Shown piece by piece: positions 36,278 through 45,990 of a DNA stretch of 64,000 nt; position 1 is the first letter of the stretch, and each line of letters begins with the position of its first letter. A model generated the notes under the pieces. It did not search any database. It was given only the letters and a program-made list of their open reading frames with translations, and had not been told where the DNA came from. Position numbers and translations under genes: made by a program. Where the stretch lies: positions 1-64,000 of the forward strand of contig CAJNOI010000317.1 of the NCBI GenBank assembly GCA_905250115.1. Direction: 5' to 3'. The stretch comes from Adineta steineri (lineage: Eukaryota; Rotifera; Eurotatoria; Adinetida; Adinetidae).

Positions 36278-37476
36278 TACTTTTTTTTCAAAAGTCAGTT
36301 TTTATCGATCACCGTCTAGAAATATCTGCCCATTTTCTAATATTTGTGAGCAGGCCCAAGTATTTCGTTTATCTGAGCGTTTTCTTCATTTTTTTTCTTC
36401 TTTTTGAAGATATATTCGAAACGAATATGACAAACTACATCAATCGATATACACCAGTCTTTGATTTATGACTTCTTTGCTTTCCCTATAAGGAGTTATG
36501 AGACCCAAAATCTGTTTTTTTGTAGGTTTTTCGAGTATTTTAGTTCTAAAACTAACCAATATTCAATTCCAAACAGTTTTTTTGTGTTTCAAGTTGGGGA
36601 ATTAATTTCGCATATTACTGAATGTATTTCAGACTTTCTAACTGCATGACTAGGTAGCTTGGGATCGGCAACTGAAGGTATACCTTCCATCATCCTACAT
36701 TGGATCAAGCTTTTCTTCACCAAAATTTCACTTATTCTAAATTTAATCTAAAAATTGGAATCAGTATCAAATTCCGCGTCAGATGATGCCAAATTAATTA
36801 AAATTCGAAAAAAACATTCGATGATCCTGGGGTCCCCTAAAACTGTCCGACAGACCGTGTAAAATGAAAGTCATTTCTCCACAAAAAGATGCATTTTTCT
36901 ACTTAGAACTTTATACTAATTTAAAATATGTAACTTTTTTCGGAAAAAATATTTGGGCAAAAAAATAGCCTTATCGGTACTTGTACTTAGATATCCACAT
37001 GCATGAACTTGTTCCTGAATTGAAAAACAGATATACCTGACAACTCAATGTTTGACGTTTTATTTGCCTTTAATACATTTTAATTAATAGATAATGTGGA
37101 ACTCTGAACTGAAGAAAATTAATATGTTTTTCAAAGATCTTTTCAAAAACCTTTTTGATCGACACGCAGTTCAACGTGATACAGTAGTGTTCTGGTTGGT
37201 GTAAATGTAATCAGTGAGAAACAAGTGGTAAGCGAGAGAAAGAAGGAAAAAATTAAAGAGAGAGAAGAGAGCGAAAAAGCGGCGAATATGTAACTGACGA
37301 GTATCGCTTATATTATCACATTTCTGATACAAACACCACAAGTAAGTGAAGAAGGACAAGTAGGGTATCTTTTGGGAGGCTGTAAGAAAGACGGTCGTAC
37401 TAAGGCAGATTGTTTCAGTTATTTAACAGATTGTTTTAAATTTGGTCGATAATAAAAATGTGGAAAGGTTAAGGTC

Positions 37477-37583
37477 TAGGGGTGGTGGCTTAGCATTAGA
37501 ATTATATTAATTAAGACTTAATTCTAATACAATAAGTATTAGTATTTTCTTAACCCTAATGTTAATACACCGCCCGTGGGTAA
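37477..37583. repeat. Short hAT-like inverted repeat with ATTAG/CTAAT words
   Basis: TAGGGGTGGTGGCTTAGCA on the left resembles the reverse complement CACGGGCGGTGTATTAACA on the right. The interior is TTAATTAAG-rich and palindromic. No target duplication is seen. Confidence 0.45.
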
Positions 37584-38045
37584 CGTCGAAACATCTATAT
37601 TTACTAAAACTCCTGATACATCATAGTAACTAGGAGACCTTTTCGTGCGAGAAATAGAAGATCAAATTTCTAACGTTTTATTTTTCATGATATTATCTGT
37701 TATAGGCCAAAAAATTGAGTATAACGCTTATAAGTCGAAAATAAAGCACTATAGTGATGACTCATTTAAAATGTTGTCCAGCCTTGATAAGGCCTACTTA
37801 ATGAGAAAGATCTCATCCCAAACGCGTTTTGCCATCTCAACAGATTCTTTTGGCAGTTTTATTGTATGAAAAATTTTCGTTCCTCGACTTTTCCATAAGT
37901 ATAGATTCTTTCTTTCAGTTTGCTTTGGATCATTCGAAAAGAAATCTATCAATTCTTACCAATACGGCATGTTTCAGAAACTGTTTTATGAAAACTCTGA
38001 GCAACAGCTGACGAAAGAAAAGGAGATATTATCTTTCTTCAGTCG

Positions 38046-38262
38046 CCCAGGAGAAACAATCCTAACTAACAGATTCCGGTCCGGATTTCATCGGAATCCG
38101 GCAAAATCCGTTACAATCTGACAGAATTCGGTCGGATTTTCGACGGATCCTGTAGAATCCGAAGCTCGGAATCCGTTAGTTAGGAGTCCGGTGAAATTTC
38201 GACATGTTCCGATCGGAATTATACGGAAACGACGGAATCCGGTCGGGCGTGATTGACCTTGG
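38046..38262. mobile_element. Decayed relative of the CCCAGGTC/GGATCCG element
   Basis: It begins CCCAGGAGAAACAATCC, and the reverse complement of its end begins CCAAGGTCAATCA. Both resemble the ends at 23043-23425. The interior again consists of CGGAATCCGG/CCGGATTTC words in both orientations. Confidence 0.5.
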
Positions 38263-38393
38263 TATCTAATATGTAGAAATATCTGATTGGAGCTATTGAG
38301 AAATATAGCAATTGAATTGAGTTGATAGAATTACAGGAATAATGACTGATCTGGGTCGTTGTCAATTTATAGTTGTTTGATTGGTCTCTTTAA

Positions 38394-38717
38394 CCCTTTT
38401 CGTACCATGGCTCAGCGAATGGATGAAACTTTGCTAGGACTTTATTTTTAACATGTATTTTGTATCTTGTGAATATTTTCATCGAAACTTTTCAAAGAAA
38501 TTTTGAAGTCATTTTCGATTAATACCCGTATCCCCCTACGGCACGCTAGTACTTAAAGGGTTATTAAAATGATAAATACCGTGCGAATACAAGCATCTAT
38601 ATGTCCTCTATGCCACAGTGGCAAGTGCACTTTGATATTGTTTCGCATTCGTAATTTATTCAGAATTTGTCAAATTCTAAAAAGTGGGGCTTATAGGCCC
38701 CGTTGGTACTTAAAGGG
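38394..38717. mobile_element. piggyBac-like MITE flanked by TTAA
   Basis: TTAA (38390-38393) precedes CCCTTTTCGTACC, and GGTACTTAAAGGG precedes TTAA (38718-38721). The inverted ends match at 11 of 13 bases. CCCTTT ends with a TTAA duplication are the hallmark of piggyBac elements. A second GTACTTAAAGGGTTA end occurs internally near 38548-38562, suggesting nesting or an internal duplication. No transposase is present. It lies about 190 bases upstream of PTS. Confidence 0.75.
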
Positions 38718-38910
38718 TTAAACAAAATAGTTTAAGTAATTTCGAAAACATGTTGACCTTCATTATGAGCTCTTCTCAGATATTTTCTGTGTAAGAATCT
38801 AGCGTTGACAAAAAGAGAAAAAAAATTACTGTACACTATTCGTTAATTTTCACTTAGTCAACATTTTGCTCCACTAGCACGTTGGAAACTTTGAGTTTTC
38901 TAGATCAACG

Positions 38911-39342
38911 ATGTCTCACAAAATTTATGTCACTCGACGTGAAGCATTTTCAGCTGCCCATCGACTCCATTCATCTCAATTATCAGAAGAAGAAAATCGT
39001 CAAATTTTCGGTTGCTGTAACAATCTTAATGGTCATGGGCACCATTACATTTTCGAAGTGACTGTCTACGGCTCTGTCAATGAACGAACAGGCATGCTAA
39101 TGAATGTTGCAGATTTGAAAAGCGAAATTCAGCTGCGTGTTCTGAATCTGCTCGATCATAAACACTTGGATCTCGATATAGAATACTTTCGAGACGGCAA
39201 AATCATTAGTACGATGGAAAATATAGCTTTTTTCATTTGGAATTTGTTGAAAGAACCACTGGAGACAAAATACAATGTGCAGCTGTATGAAGTCAAAATT
39301 TACGGCACCGAGAAGAATTTTGTCGTTTATAGAGGTGATTAA
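38911..39342 (+). CDS. PTS: 6-pyruvoyl-tetrahydropterin synthase
   Basis: An intronless frame of 143 residues, the usual length of the animal enzyme. It converts dihydroneopterin triphosphate to 6-pyruvoyl-tetrahydropterin, the second step of tetrahydrobiopterin synthesis. The zinc histidines are in SAAHRL and in NGHGHHY. The catalytic cysteine is in FGCCNNLNGHGHH. The catalytic Asp-His pair lies in LLDHKHLDLD, and the glutamate of TMENIA is kept. The family's pterin-anchoring glutamate near the C-terminus (YETD in mammals) is glycine here (IYGTEKN). A neighbouring glutamate two residues on might substitute; this is inference. Animal PTS genes usually have introns, so the single exon is notable. 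The start codon follows closely spaced upstream stops. Confidence 0.95.
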   Translation: MSHKIYVTRREAFSAAHRLHSSQLSEEENRQIFGCCNNLNGHGHHYIFEVTVYGSVNERTGMLMNVADLKSEIQLRVLNLLDHKHLDLDIEYFRDGKIISTMENIAFFIWNLLKEPLETKYNVQLYEVKIYGTEKNFVVYRGD

Positions 39343-39862
39343 ACGACATTTGAATGGATAATTAATAAACTCTACTGTATGCTATGTGTTATAGTGTATT
39401 CTATAACATATATCTCGAACGTTCTCTCCTTCCATTGATCTTCTTACATTCTTTCATCTTTCTGTTGTCTTCGCTTATTTAGCAAACCTTGACCTCTTTT
39501 TTCTTTTCTCTCTATACTATTTAATTTCGCATATACAGACTCGTATATTTTTAGAAATAAACATTCGGACGAAAGATTGATGAATTAAATCAGATCTATA
39601 ACATACAGTTAGTGTTCTTTATGAGAACGAACACGTAGTAATTGGTAACCCTGACTGGACATTCACAGTAACAAATAAGAAACAAACTATTTTCAATTAT
39701 TTCAGCATTAATTGAGACAGGCTCTTTATATAGCAAAGACACATCAATACTTTGATATAGTGAAATCTCTCTTGGGTGAGTACTGACGGGACTTTTTAAA
39801 ATTATCTACTTCAAGGGGGTGCCCTCGTTATAGTGGTTTTTACAGATACCAGTCACAAATAT
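39343..39862. other. Intergenic stretch before the 100-N gap
   Basis: No gene is recognised. Pyrimidine-rich DNA lies near 39421-39520. The start of the next gene is hidden in or near the gap. Confidence 0.5.
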
Positions 39863-39962
39863 NNNNNNNNNNNNNNNNNNNNNNNNNNNNNNNNNNNNNN
39901 NNNNNNNNNNNNNNNNNNNNNNNNNNNNNNNNNNNNNNNNNNNNNNNNNNNNNNNNNNNNNN
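39863..39962. other. Assembly gap (100 N)
   Basis: A run of 100 N of conventional length, so the true size is unknown. The reading frame resumes immediately after it, so coding sequence is missing. Confidence 0.98.
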
Positions 39963-40892
39963 GTCGATTAGATGAATGTTTAGAAAAATTTGATAAAGAT
40001 GCCGATTTACTTAATACAAAATTAAAAGATCAAATCTTTTTATCAGCTGATACTATGTTAAATTTACGTTGTAAATATGCATATAATATGTTTGATAAAA
40101 TCACACCAATTATGGATAAACAAGCAACTGATGTACAAGTAGAAAATGAAAAATTCTTTGATGATTATCGTTATTACGATGAATTAATTAATCTTCGACA
40201 AAAATGGACATTTCTTCAAGCTGCATTAACAACGGTTTATTTTCCAGCTAAAAAAGATATTTCATTAGATAAAATTCTTACTTTTCTTGAATATCGTCAT
40301 GTAAATATTTTCAATCAGAAAAATTTCATCCATAAATATTCTTCTCTTCTCTAGGATCGAGTATTAGAAAATTATCGAGATTTTTTATCGACAAGTGAAG
40401 AATCAAAAGGTAACAGAAACAATTAAATTCACTTCTGATTTTCATATATTTCCATTGTTAGAATTATCATTAAAACCAGCTGAAGATTTATTACATGAAT
40501 TAAGTTTTCTTTCGAAAAAGAAATTAAGTGCAGAAGTAAATACAAAATGTTTTCTTATTCGATTTATATTCTTCTAATTTTAGTGCGATAATTTTTCTTA
40601 TATCAATGGATCTCTTGTTGAAATTCATATTGATGAACATGATAATCATCATGATGAATTTTTGATTAAACCCGAAATTAAACAAGAAAATGAAATAACA
40701 CCGAAAACAGATAGTGGTCATTGTGGTGATGATGATACAAGTTCAAATTCAAGTAATAGTTGGCAAATTGAAGATGTTAATGATGATGATTATGATACAC
40801 GATTTATGAAACTTAGTCAATCAATGAAAATACTTGAAAAACAATTTGAAAATGATTTTCGACCATTTGTAAGCAATGAAAAATTAAATTAA
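39963..40892 (+). CDS. Unrecognised protein with helical region and acidic Ser-rich tail (5' end in gap)
   Basis: Four exons join in frame after the gap: 39963-40300, 40355-40409, 40462-40535 and 40584-40892. The three introns are 52, 54 and 48 bases with GT-AG borders. The first 150 visible residues are rich in Leu, Lys, Asp and Phe and probably helical (RLDECLEKFDKDADLL, FLQAALTTVY). The last 100 are acidic and rich in Ser and Asn (DDDTSSNSSNS, DVNDDDYDTRF). A short Leu-rich segment (EDLLHELSFLSKK) lies between. I do not recognise the family. There is no signal peptide or membrane segment in the visible part, so it is probably intracellular. The N-terminal part is lost in the gap. Confidence 0.7.
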
Positions 40893-41204
40893 CTTAAATA
40901 TTTGCTTTAAAAAAATTAAATTATATTAATCATCGAACTTTAATAATTCTCTTTTTCTTCTTTTCTTTTTTTCTTTCTGTGATTTTCTAACGTCTATAAA
41001 AATGTAACTTTTTTTTTCATTTCTTATTTCTCCTCCAATGTTCCTTTTTCTTTAACATTTATTAGAATATTTCTTTTGTACATAGATAAAGGAAATGATA
41101 AATAGATAAACGTGATTATTGTTATTATTTAATCGAGGAGAAAAATTTATGAGAATATATTAGATATAAAAATAAAAGTTTCTTTTTAATGAAAATAGAA
41201 TAAT
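40893..41204. other. Intergenic stretch between convergent genes
   Basis: Pyrimidine-rich and A-rich tracts only. It separates the 3' ends of two convergent genes and may carry both polyadenylation regions (AATAAA-like words on both strands). Confidence 0.5.
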
Positions 41205-42056
41205 TTATATCGAAAAAATATAGAAAAATTTTATGTGTAAAAAATAAATAAATGGTAGATAAAATGATTTTGAATATGATGTTGCTCGATTGTATGATGT
41301 CGTGGTAGTAGTTTGATTTATATCTTCAAGAAACGATAAGCACTCTCCATTATCGGATTTAATTAATTTCTCAATTTCTTGTTGTTTTTCATATCCGTTA
41401 CATAATTCAGTAGTACAAGTATAGCTATATAGTCTATGATCATATTCTGGTTTATTTGTTGGTGTTGTTCGACCAATTGTTGTTTGAAATTCTAAATTAC
41501 TTGAACTTTCACATCCACGTAAAGTTTGATTTGGATTAAGTGAAAAGAGTTTACACGGTTGATCACATTTTGATACACTGTCATCATTCATCATACATGA
41601 GCGAGATGAAGATAAAGGATTTGAATGGAGAAATGAAATTAAATTGACACGAAGATGATGACATGTCTTATGAATGTATACAGGTAATACTTGATTAATA
41701 ACGTAATTAAATTCACAAAAACTACCAGACGAACAATAAAATTCAACTTTAGTTTTAGTAGATGATTCATTTTCAAGAGTAATCATTGTAGTTAAAATAA
41801 GTTCAGATGTATAAAGAATATCATCACGTTGTTTTTTCTTTGAATATGAACCAAATTGAATATTAACAACACGAGTTGAATAATCGAATATAAGAATAGC
41901 AGAACATCGTTCTTGTTGTATGATTGTGCAATTAACTGGAAGAGTTAGATTTGCATTGAAATCATGATTGAAATTACAAGAATTAATACAAAATTGTTGA
42001 CAAATACAAGAATTCAAAATTAATAATAAACTTCCAATAGACCATAAAAAAAACAT
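41205..42056 (-). CDS. Cysteine-rich secreted or GPI-anchored surface protein
   Basis: A single-exon frame. I chose the second methionine because it gives a compact signal peptide (MFFLWSIGSLLLILNSCIC); the first ATG at 42105-42107 adds 17 residues. The mature part has about 16 cysteines and several N-glycosylation sites (NLT, NCT, NQT). It contains a CTTELCN motif like the final CN of Ly6/uPAR three-finger domains. It ends with a Thr-rich stretch followed by a hydrophobic tail (SFYLPFIYFLHIKFFYIF), as expected for GPI attachment or a membrane anchor. The family is not otherwise recognised, and the Ly6 link is tentative. No introns are needed. Confidence 0.7.
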   Translation of the reverse strand: MFFLWSIGSLLLILNSCICQQFCINSCNFNHDFNANLTLPVNCTIIQQERCSAILIFDYSTRVVNIQFGSYSKKKQRDDILYTSELILTTMITLENESSTKTKVEFYCSSGSFCEFNYVINQVLPVYIHKTCHHLRVNLISFLHSNPLSSSRSCMMNDDSVSKCDQPCKLFSLNPNQTLRGCESSSNLEFQTTIGRTTPTNKPEYDHRLYSYTCTTELCNGYEKQQEIEKLIKSDNGECLSFLEDINQTTTTTSYNRATSYSKSFYLPFIYFLHIKFFYIFSI

Positions 42057-44610
42057 TTGTAAGTACTTGTTATATAAATTCAAGATAAAAATGTTATATA
42101 TTAACAAATAAACTTCTGTTATCTATTTTACTTTGTCAATTTTATCAAAGATAACTCGAAGTAACAAAGAATGAAATTAAATTGAAATAAAAATTCTTGT
42201 CACGATTAATATATAATCAGGACTTATTCTTATATAGATTTCATAGTAAACTATGCTATTATATATACTATAGTATTTTGTTAATTCAAGTATTCTTAAC
42301 ACGCGAATATTAGAAGGAAAGAATTATATTAAAACTCATATTGAACAGTTTTTTTCTTCTTTCTTAATATTACAATTGAACGTTTCAATTCATATTATAA
42401 TCAATTAGATTGCATGATTTAGAATGTAGAGAATCTATTGAAAACGATTGATTGATCACATTTAGAATTGTTTAACGTTATAGAAACAAATATTTTCTCG
42501 CACATGACGATAGTAAAAACTTATTCGTATATTGGTACACATTGTGTCTACATATAGCTCGTCTAATAATAAAAATATTTTCGAGTGTTCCTAAAAGCGG
42601 ATATTTGTATTTTTATTTGTGACGTATGTTTAGAACTTGAATCGATGCTTATTCAATGAAATATTCAGGTCAAATCTAAAACAAAATGGATTATTCAAGA
42701 TAAAAAAAATCATTGTCTTTTATTCTTATTTTTCAGCACTCAAAATTCATATTGACTGATCTTAACGTCCTTGATATTGATCATATTATATTATATTAAA
42801 AGACTACTTATTCCGTTTGTTTTGTCATTGAACACAAATAGTTCATTGTCTATTTATTCTGTATCAAAGGAAATAAATTTAAATTTTCTTAGAATATAAA
42901 AATATCTTTACAAAATAACTCATTCGGAATTAATATATGGAAGTAATTATCATAGTTTGATTATCATGCTTAAAAAGAAAAGTTCATTATTCACAATTGT
43001 CTGATTTAATAATACTTTTAGCATATTTGTATACATATATGATTAGCAATTATAATCAAATTTCTTTAACCGCTTTGGTCCTAGCAATTGCTACACGAAA
43101 CTATCTATTGATTGATAAAAGAATAGAAGAAAAAAAACTTATGTTTTGTTTATATAGTAATACTTTATCATTGAATGACATGATAACAAAGAAGTAATAT
43201 GTATACATAGATATGATCATATTTATAACTATCACCTGTACAGACTTGACTTTCATCTTGACAATATGGGTTATATAAACAAATCAGATTTTGATAGAAA
43301 TCATGATTAAAATGATTGATGAATGGAAAAATTTATTATTACCGATAGATGACAGAAGGAAAAATTATGACAATATACATGAAACAATAAACCTGTAAAT
43401 CAATGATAAATTGTGTATTTTATTTTATTAAATTGTTATATATATAAATCATGATTTTATTAGATCAATTATTTCTAGTGAGATATATTACTTTATATTG
43501 TTATTAATAGAGATAACTTCTGTATATTGATATCCTTGAGTATAGACAGTATTATGACTTATACAAAGCTGATGCTCAGTGCATAGAATAATTTATCATA
43601 ATATATAGTGTTGACATATAGTATTGTTCTTTTATTTTTTCCTCGATGCGCGTATACACTTGATAAAAAAAGGATGTGGAATGCTTACTCTATTATGCAT
43701 CTGTATTTTTCTTATTATTCGATAGATATAATAAATAATGGAAAGTCAAGATATTCGCAGTGAATAGAAGAGTTCTATTGACGATACAATATTTTAGTAA
43801 TTATTATTGACATTATCTGTCAAAATATAGAACCTTTTAGTTTTTTTTCCTCGATAACTAACAAACTTATTCTAATAATTCTATTGTCATAATCCTTTTT
43901 TGTCTAATAATATCAACTATAGTTATTAACAAAATGTCTTCAAAACTAGACAGTATAGTTTGATTTTCTAGTATAAAAATCTTTAATTTCATTTTTATAG
44001 CTAATAATTAAAGATGTTTAAAAATAGATTCTATATTAGTTTTTTATTATAAGAAAAAAAAAGTTAGTCTATTAAAAATCTTCTTGTAAACTGATAATTA
44101 TGCTTTTAGTTATCATGCAAACTTTTCGAATTTTTTACGGTTATTTGAGTACTTCAATTGTTATGTGAGAAGTATTTTAACATCACGCTAGTACTTTTTT
44201 ATCGAATCAATGTTTGCATATGACAATTTATCATACTGTTAATAAGGATTTAGTCGTATTTTTAAATTTATTCGTATTTTTTTATCTGATATAGTGAAAT
44301 GTAAAACAAATATGCACAGTTGATCACAAAGCAATTATATAGCGAAGACGTTCCGTTAGATCTATTGACGCCATTCCCTCTTTTTTTTGCTGCTCAAATA
44401 TTATAAACTACTCTACTGTGTTTCTCTACTTTCTCTTCGTACTAAATGCGTTCTTCTATTCTATTCTTTTCCTTCCGCTATCGTCTAATAATGTTCGGAA
44501 CGAATCAGCTTGTTCTTCTCTTTTTCTCTCTCTCTCTCATTTTGTAGTTATATAAAAAGAAAAGAAAAAGAAGACAGTCTGTTTACAAAAGGGAAAGACA
44601 AGGCACATAC
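42057..44610. other. AT-rich intergenic stretch
   Basis: No gene could be supported. The frame at 42997-43197 has no domain. A short minus-strand peptide with two cysteines (NPYCQDESQVCTGDS, about 43235-43280) may be a relic of a secreted protein, but it is too short to call. Pyrimidine-rich DNA (CTCTCTCTCTC) lies near 44524-44540. Confidence 0.5.
44549..44558 (+). promoter_or_regulatory. Possible TATA box of the four-helix membrane protein gene
   Basis: TATATAAAAA lies about 55 bases upstream of the ATG at 44611, after a CT-rich tract. The position suits a core promoter, but such words are frequent in DNA this AT-rich. Confidence 0.3.
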
Positions 44611-45351
44611 ATGGAAGTGTACAATAAAGAGTTAGCTGATAACTCAGCTATGATTCAGAAATCGAATCAATCAAGCAAACCACCGTCATTAGAAGAACAT
44701 CCTGAAATCAAACGGGTGCGAAGATATTCATTGATTTTTATCGGAATTAATTTAGTAAGTGAATCAAAATTAAAAAAAAGTATATCAAAAAGTAATTTAT
44801 TCATTTTTTATAGGTTCTTTGTGTGATTAATTTTCTTTTTGTCATTCATTCATATGCTGCTAGTGAATCATTAGAAAATCAATCTCCAAATAGTAGTTCT
44901 CAACTAGCAGTAGTTATTGTCTTATTAATTTACTATGGTTTTGGATTATTAGTGACTCATCGTTATTATCAAACAGGGTTACTTTTTGTAAGTATTATCA
45001 TCTATTTCTATTAGATTTTTCTTAATAAGATTTTTTTTATTTTTAGTTTGTCTTACTTGGTTTAGGGGCACTTATTTTAAAGATCTTAATTATTGTAGTT
45101 CTTTTAATACGAATTATTCATGATGCAACACGTGATGGATTTGTAAATGCTGGAATAATTGTCGCCATTATATTTGTTTCGATTTGTTCAATAGTATCAG
45201 TTTTACAAGTAAAAAAATATTTAATTGATTTTTATTATCAAACTATTTTTATTTATTATTCTTTCTATTATAGATAATCATCATTTTTTACTGTTTTAAG
45301 TTATATAGATTACTTAAAAATAATGATTGTTTAACAATCGAACAAATTTAG
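44611..45351 (+). CDS. Four-helix membrane protein, unknown family
   Basis: Four exons join in frame: 44611-44754, 44814-44987, 45047-45208 and 45274-45351, giving 185 residues. After a polar N-terminal segment of about 38 residues come four hydrophobic segments: YSLIFIGINLVLCVINFLFV, LAVVIVLLIYYGFGLLV, FVLLGLGALILKILIIVVLL and GIIVAIIFVSICSIVSVLQI. The loop between helices 1 and 2 carries N-glycosylation sites (NQS, NSS), which suggests it is outside. A basic cytosolic end (KLYRLLKNND) closes the protein. The layout resembles MARVEL/tetraspan-type proteins, but the tetraspanin CCG motif is absent. No function can be assigned. Confidence 0.75.
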
Positions 45352-45990
45352 TTAGATTAATTATTTATAAATAAATATAACTACAAAAACCGTCAATGAT
45401 TTATTATACAACATAAAACAATAGACTTTCTTGTAAATCTCTTGAGATTCTCAAAGTATTAAACTTATCATCTGCTTTATAATGATTAGAGTATGTTACT
45501 TGTAATATCACATATTGCGTGCTCCAAGGGACAAATCATATATATCTTAGTTCGACTTTGGCAATAAAAATATTGTCAGATGATAGTCTCGAACATGTTT
45601 ATGATATATCTCCGAAGGGTAACATTAGTTTGATGTATTTTCTGCTAGCTAATAAGACTATGCATTACTCGTAATACAAAATACATTCTAATTAACTTGA
45701 CATAAATAGAATTATTTTGTCGTTTGTCATGCCTGGTTTTAAATCTACTTATAATCTTGAGAAAATATAGTTTGAGTATTTTACAAGGATATATGAATAG
45801 ATATACTTCATTAAACTTATCAAAATGTTTATATTTATATAAGATAAAAAGAAATTGTAGTATGAGATGACATATGATTTCTAAACAAATCCATCATTCT
45901 GAAAAGCCATTAAATATCTTGATCAATGATGTCGTAAATAGATTATTTTGTTACTGATAAAAAATAATTCTGAATCAATTGATTGTTTAT
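45352..45990. other. Intergenic stretch between convergent genes
   Basis: AT-rich, no coding sequence or repeat family recognised. The frame at 45948-46154 is the opposite strand of the C2orf69 gene. Confidence 0.5.

Larger units (their letters stand above)
33752..38910. other. Repeat-rich stretch between GCH1 and PTS
   Basis: It contains elements listed separately at 33972, 34928, 36074, 37477, 38046 and 38394. Frames such as 34854-35276, 35746-35967, 37645-37869 and 37829-38011 carry no recognisable domain and overlap repeats. No gene could be supported here. Confidence 0.55.
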
